Shown here piece after piece: positions 18,431 to 24,642 of a stretch of 24,642 nt of DNA. A model generated the notes under the pieces. The model did no database searches. It had not been told where the DNA came from and worked only from the letters and a program-made list of their open reading frames with translations. This DNA comes from Phoronis australis. Its lineage: Eukaryota > Phoronida > Phoronidae. The stretch's first letter is position 1; each line of letters begins with the position of its first letter. Both the position numbers and the translations under genes were made by a program. Where the stretch lies: positions 349,958-374,599 of the forward strand of contig NMRA01000165.1 of NCBI GenBank assembly GCA_002633005.1, read 5' to 3'.

Positions 18431-21400
18431 ATGACGGATAAAGAAGTCCGTGGACGTGGACTTAGTGTGTTGCAATGCATGTTCCGGCGTAAAAGAGGCG
18501 GGAAGGTGAGCGGTGGTGCCGACAGGAATTTTATAAACACGGCTAACCTGACGGTGATTGCGCTTGGAACCCACTTTGGATACGGTGTCTACGTGGTGTC
18601 GTCTTTTGTTGCGCAGAAAATCGCTGGACCAGCTATTCTATTGTCTTTCGGGTTGGCTGCCATTTGTAACATTTTATGCGGTAAGTTCAGAACAGGGTCA
18701 AAAGAAATGTCAACAGTTCATTCTAGAATATTTTTATTTTCGTTAGTGGTTTCGATATTTGTGACACTTTGGAGGAGATATGCAAAAATTATTGCAGAAA
18801 TGTATTTACCAACACCTACCATGTCTATAATGTATTAATTATTGTATCTCTTTGCACAGGTATTTGTTTCGCGGAGCTGTCGACAAGATCGCAGCCGTTT
18901 GGTCAGTCACTGCATGGCATTCTACACCAATTTGCCGGAGAGTTCGCAGCATTTTTAGCCAGCTGGCTCTCCATACTCACGCACAATGGTGTCATTGCAA
19001 CGTGTGCGCGTGCACTGAGCGGAATACTGGACTACGTATCTGGGCAGCGCTTATCTGTTTATCTTCGCGATAAAATCGGTGATCTTCCTCTGATAGACTC
19101 TCAGCCTGATTTCTTGGCGTTCATCATCGTTGTCGTTTTTGTCATTATCTGTGCCAGCAATTTTGACATCAACAGGACTCTTGCGTACCTGCTCAACATT
19201 TTGACATTTTGCTTAACGGTATTCATCCTCGTCTCCATGGTTTTTTTCTCTCGCAATGACAGTTGGTTTGACAAGGTTGAGTTCACAGCGAACGGCTCGA
19301 AATCGGTAATTGTGATGTGATCGTTTAAACTTATTATGCTTGAACATAGCCCTATTAATTTATCTTCTCCATTGCTGGGAAGAGGCCAATATAGCAAATG
19401 AGACACGTGGTATTTAATGTGGAATTTCTGTTTAATCTTTTACTCAGTTTACCATAAATAATGTTCTGAATATCAGAAAACCATGAGGCGTAACACAGAC
19501 TAATGAATTACTGTTGATCGAATTTTTCTTTTCAGGTAGTCGCTGGCGCTTCTCTGTGTTTTTATTGCTTTGTTGGTTTCGAATTCGTGCTGACAAAAGG
19601 TAGAGAATCGATGATGTCGTCCAATACAATAACAGCAATAATGGCGGTGAGCAATGTCGTCTGCTTGTTGTTTTTCCTGGGAATGTCGTGCTCATTTCTT
19701 GTTGTAGCACCGTCTGCTAACTTTACGTCTTTAGCTCCCCTTTTGGAGAGTGTTGACACTTCCGGTGCCACATGGCTCGTATACGTCATGGCACTGTCAT
19801 CATTTCTCGCCATTATGCCAGTCATGATCAACAGCATGTCGTCTTCATTAATCAGCGTATGCACTATTTCATCCGACTGCAAAAACTGCTTCTCCTGTAA
19901 ATTCCAAGATCCTGACAATTCTACATGGGCGGTTGTTGTTTCAGGTTTCGTATCTGCGATTTTGGCCCTGTTTCTGGATGTTATGATTATGCTCAATCTC
20001 ACTGTTTTACCCTGCCTGTTGCTAAATGTTATTATGATAGTAGTGATGATGTTACGAAGGTTTAAGCCTGACGAAAGCGACCCCATAGTTGATGATCAGG
20101 CAAGACAATCAAAAATCGAAAGTTCTCCGAATCCAGAGTCGTTCAACTCCTCCAAGATTTACAGCAAGCTTGAAAAGGATGATGAGAGCGAGACTGACGA
20201 CACATATTCGTCTGACCAATCAGAAACAGATATTGATGCAGTTGTTCAAGAATACAAAGAGAAAATTCGCATTGCATCCTTGAAAAACTTTGAGAGTCCA
20301 GCATCTACTGAGAGACAGCAACAATTAAAAAGGATACGAGCCAAGATTGGCCGTGGGTTGCTCATAACTGTAATAGGTGCAGTGGTTGTAACATTCTCCT
20401 TAGTCGGGTATGGCTATAGTCTTCTCGTTGACAGGAACGTCGGATTCATCTTGGTAGTATCTACGTGCTGTATTCTTATCCTTCTGTCTTCAGTTCTGCT
20501 CACGGTGCAGGCAGAGTACCAGAACACTGATCGACTCGTATGTCGCATGCCGCTGGTACCACTGGCTCCGATGATAGCATTAGCTCTGCAGGTCTTCCTT
20601 ATTACTGTTCTTCCGTGGCAGGCAATGTTGGCTGTAGTCACGTGGACGATACTAGGTATGTAAGAGGTTTTCTATAAAATAAACATAGTTTTTCTCATTT
20701 TCTAAATTAGGCCTTTAACAGGTTAAATTGTCCAAAGTATGTCTCAGAAACGACCTTCAGGGGAAGGAAATTTACGACGGGGGTGGTGTTCAATAATGGA
20801 TAAGAGTACGAAATCTTGACGTCTCAACACTTTTAGTAGTTCATGCCTTACTTGAGTAACAGACCGATCACCAGATAGCATGCGCTAGCTATCGAGAGCG
20901 TACAACACTACAGGTGGGAGGTTGCGTATTAAACCCCGGCGGCCCAACACCGGCAAGAAATGGGAGGGTTTACTACGAAAACACGGGGGGTACATTGAAA
21001 AGTGGGAAATCATCTTCTTGAGCTTTCTATGCATGCTGTGGTTCGGTTCCGTCTGAATTATTGCTAAATTAGATGCGTCATAAAATGGAAGGACATGGAC
21101 GGTTATGCATCCATTCGCGACCAGACGCTAATAAATCAGGAGCTCAGTCAGCAGCTGTGATGTACTAGTAATATACACATTTGGGCAATGCCTTGTGGCG
21201 GGGCTCCCTTCCTCAACGTACCCTCCAAATGTAAGAGATGGATCCCTTTGATAGAAACGTTACACGGCTTAAGTAAAACTGATTAGCTGTGTGCAACTAG
21301 CATCACAAAAACAGAACTTGATCAAAAATTAATTCCTAACTCTACCCATTCCTTCACTATGTAAGACTCTCTCAAAATAACAATGTAACGCAATGGCATC

Positions 21401-22325
21401 AATTCAATGAATTTAATGTTAAACATTTTGAATTTTGAAAGTCTAATGCGAACTAACAACACTAAATTTTGAGACGAGTCGCTGTGCTCATTGTGACTGC
21501 AGAAGCCCCGGCACAGGAAAATATTGTGGACTAGCAGATACACGCGTGGACGGATTTGAGGTGCAGACTTTTTGCTGCGTGTAAACGTGAACAGTGTAAG
21601 GTGTGCCGGAAATATACATGAAAAAACCTATTCCCCTCTAGATTCGTATCTAGGCTTACGTAAGATTCCTGTTTCTCCGTCTTCGGGATAGTCATGACAC
21701 CCAAATGAGTTGTGTTTCCACATCGTTGTTCACTGAAAAGAGAACTAACTCCAGCACTAATTTGTCATTGAATGAGGTAGGTATTACCACTAGGCAAATG
21801 ATAGTTTTGCTCGATTTTGTTCTTAATTTGTCCTTTTTTTCAACTTGCCTACATTTTCATTGCTTTGGGCTAGTTGCATTCTCCTTGCTCCTCCAACTGG
21901 TACACTTATGCTGCTCAGATCTAGGAGGAGTGTTCAGCATTTTTCGATTTGTTGGCATTCGATTTCTTTGAATTAATCTTATTGTGATAAAAGTTAAATG
22001 GTGCTCACACACTTGTTTGAGGTGAGTTGTGGACTCCTTTACAGAAAATACGCAAGGTTAACAATTTGTCTGCTTCACAGGTGCTGGTGCCTACTTTGCT
22101 TGTCTTTCATTCAAAAAGTGCAGACCGGTGATCACAGAGCCCTCTATTTGTGAAGAGGAGAGAATCTTGCTTCAACCCCTGCCAAGTTACAGTTCCAACC
22201 TACAACAACCTGCCAGTACAAGCACTGCACTAACCGCTATAGACGAAGAGTGTTCCAGTCCCAGCGCTGGAGGCTCTCATACGAGGCCGATTTCATTTAA
22301 TGTAAATTCTGTTCAAGTTCCGTGA
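18431..22325 (+). CDS. Divergent cationic amino acid transporter-like protein (SLC7A4/SLC7A14-like)
   Basis: Exons 18431-18680, 18860-19305, 19536-20655 and 22081-22325 join in frame (phases 1, 0, 1) into 686 residues. An in-frame TAG at 18419-18421 and A at -3 support this start. The layout is that of the CAT subgroup of the APC superfamily: about 14 membrane helices (first at 37-59; six by residue 252; ten by 406), a long polar loop (407-502), four more helices (503-614) and a cytoplasmic tail. Family signatures are GxxFGYGVYVV (46-56), AGPAILLSFGLAAI (65-78), CFAEL (86-90), AGASLCFYCFVGFEF (235-249) and WTILG (602-606). Known relatives move cationic amino acids across membranes, though SLC7A4 and SLC7A14 substrates are less clear. 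Here the ATTGEE..NP...IP motif reads VLTKGRESMMSSNTIT and the PR..YAM..DGLLF motif is absent, so activity is uncertain. Confidence 0.85.
18681..18859 (+). other. Intron 1 of the transporter gene
   Basis: 179 bp, GTAAGT...TTTGCACAG, phase 1. It splits Gly84 in CNILC-G-ICFAEL, at the boundary of the second membrane helix and the conserved Glu-containing motif. Confidence 0.85.
19306..19535 (+). other. Intron 2 of the transporter gene
   Basis: 230 bp, GTAATT...TTTTCTTTTCAG, phase 0. It falls after Ser232 just before the AGASLCFYCFVGFE helix. Reading through the donor gives a stop at 19318-19320. Confidence 0.85.
20656..22080 (+). other. Intron 3 of the transporter gene
   Basis: 1425 bp, GTATGT...CTGCTTCACAG, phase 1, splitting Gly606 within the last membrane helix. 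Contains no supported exon; the 88-codon frame at 21705-21971 is hydrophobic but lacks family features and is not needed for the gene. Confidence 0.8.
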
Positions 22326-23850
22326 AAAACAAGATTAATTTAACTGAGCAATTGCCTTATAGTTAGTGGTTCTATATTGGGCGAGAACCTCGCAAAAACA
22401 CAAGGTGGCGCCAGATTAAAGTCGACAAAGTGACAAGAAGCTGACAGATCGTCTTTTTTGAAATTTGAAACTAAAGGAAAAATGTTTTGACATCAACAGA
22501 AATTCAATTAAGAACAAACCGTAAAAACACCTGGTGAACAGGTTTACTTTCTGTAGTTTTTCGTGCTTTGCTAGTATGCACAAAGCGACATAAACGTTTT
22601 ATATTTAGAACAATTAAATGTTAATTCAAGTAAACCAATACTGTAAGTAGATAGGAAAAGCCAAAATTATCGAAAGCGGTTGAGAAAAAGGCTTCGTATT
22701 ATAAGGGAAACAGCTCAATTCTCACTTTTTGCTCAATGGAATGATGATTGGAAGCCTGTGCTGCCATCATGGTGGTGGGAGACCACATCACTGGAACCAC
22801 AGCATATTCGTTTCTTGCCGCAAAATTTTGCTCATTCAAAATCGGAAATGTAGCTGACAACCTTCACGAATAGAACTCATGTTTCATGAAATAGCTTTTA
22901 AACTGTTTATTACCATCACCCACATAATAACATGCCTATTTTCTCTAGCAAAAATAAATTTTCAGAATCTCTGCAGCGTTGATGATGCAACGTAATGCTT
23001 GTAGTAAAGTTGCGAATATATGGGGCTTGGCTTCAAAAATAACTCCTGGGGCTATTATAAGACCAAAAGTCACGATCAATATATTTGTTCGCGGCCTACA
23101 AAGTATTAGTTTCCTCTGGTCACAATTACGAAGGTATACGGTGACTTGTAACCGTAGAAAATGTTGCGGGTTAACTTCGAAACATCAATGACATTTCAGA
23201 AATGGCTAATAGGATTCACATGAACCTTTTCATGAGCAAGGATTTGTGTAGTGCATTTAAAATGGCGTTAGGAATTGCTTTAGCATCTGAAGACGTCGAC
23301 TGTAAGATGATCGTGGGGAAAACCCTACGCTATATCCGCTTACGGTAAATTTTCAGTTGCTAATTTCAGGATGAGCCTTTCACTTTCTGAATGACATCTG
23401 AACGCTTTTTAAGAATAAAAATGAGCAGGAGTACGTGTGTATACGGCTACTTCGCGTAAAACTAATCCGGCATTCTATCATTGCAGAGTCGTTCTGACAT
23501 GCTAATCATGTTCGGCGGCTTTGACCACTGGTGAAAGGTAATATGTTTCGTTTCAGGGACGCTAGGTGTCGCATTACCGCCGGGGAATTCCCATCGTGTT
23601 ATTAATAACCGTCGACATTGTTACTCACAAAATTTTCTTTGTCATAAAATTTACCTATAGCGGGCGTTCGGGTCGGTTACTAACCGTCATTTCCAAAAAT
23701 ACAGCGTAAACTAAAGACGAATATTAAGGTAAGGGATTTGTATCGTTAGATAGTGCCGGAGTGACGTAATTTTATAAGAACCGAGGCCGGCCGGGTAAGG
23801 TTGGGCTCGCAGGCGAGTCTGGACTGAGAAGTGACCAACCTATCTGTCAC
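22326..23850 (+). other. 3' UTR and downstream intergenic sequence
   Basis: Follows the transporter stop codon. The first polyadenylation-type hexamers are ATTAAA (22613-22618) and AATAAA (22953-22958), then AATAAA at 23414-23419. No further gene or repeat was recognised before the MITE at 23851. Confidence 0.5.
22953..22958 (+). terminator. Candidate polyadenylation signal AATAAA
   Basis: First canonical hexamer after the stop codon, about 630 bp downstream. The variant ATTAAA at 22613-22618 is closer and could be used as well. Confidence 0.35.
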
Positions 23851-23939
23851 CAAGGGCGGATCCAGGATATTGAGTTAGGGGGGCCAGGGCAGAGTATTAG
23901 CCAGGATTTTGCCGTCAGACATTCCCTCCCCCGCCACTG
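23851..23939. mobile_element. hAT-like MITE, copy C
   Basis: An 89-bp short form starts CAAGGGCGGATCCAGG and ends CCCCCGCCACTG. GTCAC directly flanks both ends (23846-23850 and 23940-23944). It keeps AGAGTATTAGCCAGGATTTT and GTCAGACATTC as in copy B but lacks the right-hand part of B, so it looks like an internal deletion derivative. Confidence 0.75.
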
Positions 23940-23944
23940 GTCAC

Positions 23945-24642
23945 TGGAGCTAATGGATCAGAGATTCGGCTTCGGTTTGAAATTAGTCCTTTGGACACGC
24001 GTACGATTCCAAGTCAAAGTGATATAAAGAGCGTTGGGACTCAAACTTCTGAAACTGTCTTTGACCATTACATGAACCGGCGACCGCCGGGGCCCCTGCG
24101 GAGCACTGATGACGGCCGGGACGGTTTCCGGGGCGAGTTTTAAACCCACAGTTTGCTTAGATTTTTCTTGCCTTACCTCGGTTGTACTGTCCAAGAAGTG
24201 TAAAAACGTGCATATTAACATATGGTGTCTATTTGGTCTATTTGGTTCAATGTTGTCTGTTTACAAAGATCAGCGAAAAATTTAGGTGGGTTTCCCTCGC
24301 GACTCCGGGATTACCTGACACCAGGAAGAGATAACCAGGAAGGGACAACTGTTTTAGCGCATTTTAACGTATTTTCAAAGGTGATTTCAAAAGTAAATGT
24401 TAAAGTAGTCTGGAATCCAAGCATTGTGTTTGAAAGCTTAACTCTTTAGCTATAAAATGACACCACTTTTGTCCCCAAAGACTTCATATTAATGGCACTG
24501 GGATGCTTTGAACATGACTTGTTTTACCCTTCCAAAAGATGCCTCTTCCCAGGCATGTACTCGGGCACGATCCTCTTTTTTGAACCAACAGATGTCACTA
24601 ATATATGCAAATGAGGCTCGCATCGTCTACGTCATACGACGT
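23945..24642. other. Right end of window, no supported gene
   Basis: A GC-rich patch near 24070-24140 contains CGCCGGGGCCCCTGCGG. The frames here (87 codons on the minus strand, 75 on the plus) are within chance length and show no domain. An octamer ATGCAAAT occurs near 24605. Confidence 0.5.

Noticed and set aside
18211-18441. 76-codon frame starting after a possible acceptor just upstream of the transporter
   Set aside because: Ends before the transporter, is in another frame and has no recognisable content; the region fits a 5' UTR better.
18203-18574. 123-codon minus-strand frame overlapping transporter exon 1
   Set aside because: Antisense shadow of a well-supported coding exon.
19562-20086. 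174-codon minus-strand frame opposite transporter exon 3
   Set aside because: Antisense shadow of conserved membrane-helix coding sequence; low-complexity translation with no family features.
21705-21971. 88-codon hydrophobic plus-strand frame in intron 3
   Set aside because: The transporter already has its full set of helices without it; no flanking splice sites in matching phase were needed or seen.
23958-24221. 87-codon minus-strand frame across a GC-rich patch
   Set aside because: Chance length, no recognisable domain, no splice or promoter evidence.

Overview
This window is metazoan genomic DNA, most likely from a marine invertebrate. The evidence is spliced protein-coding genes, a LINE-type retrotransposon of the kind common in lancelets, hemichordates, echinoderms and cnidarians, several TIR-flanked DNA-transposon derivatives, and repeated TAGGCCTA palindromes. 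The sequence alone does not fix the species. There is one assembly gap (about 919 N) and one isolated N at 8142.

Two genes can be supported. On the + strand, 18431-22325 is a complete four-exon gene for a 686-residue multi-pass protein of the cationic amino acid transporter group (SLC7, closest in architecture to SLC7A4/SLC7A14). All three introns have GT-AG ends and matching phases. Several motifs normally conserved in that family are replaced. On the - strand, the left end (2772 down past base 1) holds the first two exons of an unrecognised gene. It has a possible signal peptide, one transmembrane helix and a Ser/Thr/Lys-rich tail that runs off the window. A CRE palindrome and a CCAAT box lie just upstream of its ATG.

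The rest is mostly repeat-derived or featureless. Mobile DNA includes: a fossil LINE C-terminus (+, about 3851-4580); a 230-bp hAT-like MITE (7932-8161); an element with two 153-bp terminal inverted repeats and TTAA target sites around the assembly gap (9618-10900); a decayed LINE with endonuclease, reverse transcriptase and zinc-knuckle remnants and a trinucleotide tail (-, about 12849-15880); a fold-back element carrying its own degenerate 22-bp minisatellite (17061-17380); and two more copies of the hAT-like MITE (17447-17604 and 23851-23939). All three MITE copies are flanked by perfect 5-bp direct repeats. Small repeats include a GACT microsatellite, a 16-bp minisatellite, a CAG tract 250 bp upstream of the transporter ATG, and a 29-bp perfect inverted duplication inside the LINE.

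No operon-like arrangement is visible. The two genes are about 16 kb apart, point away from each other, and are separated by transposon-rich DNA. Nothing in the sequence links their functions. No CRISPR array, rRNA or intact tRNA gene was seen.
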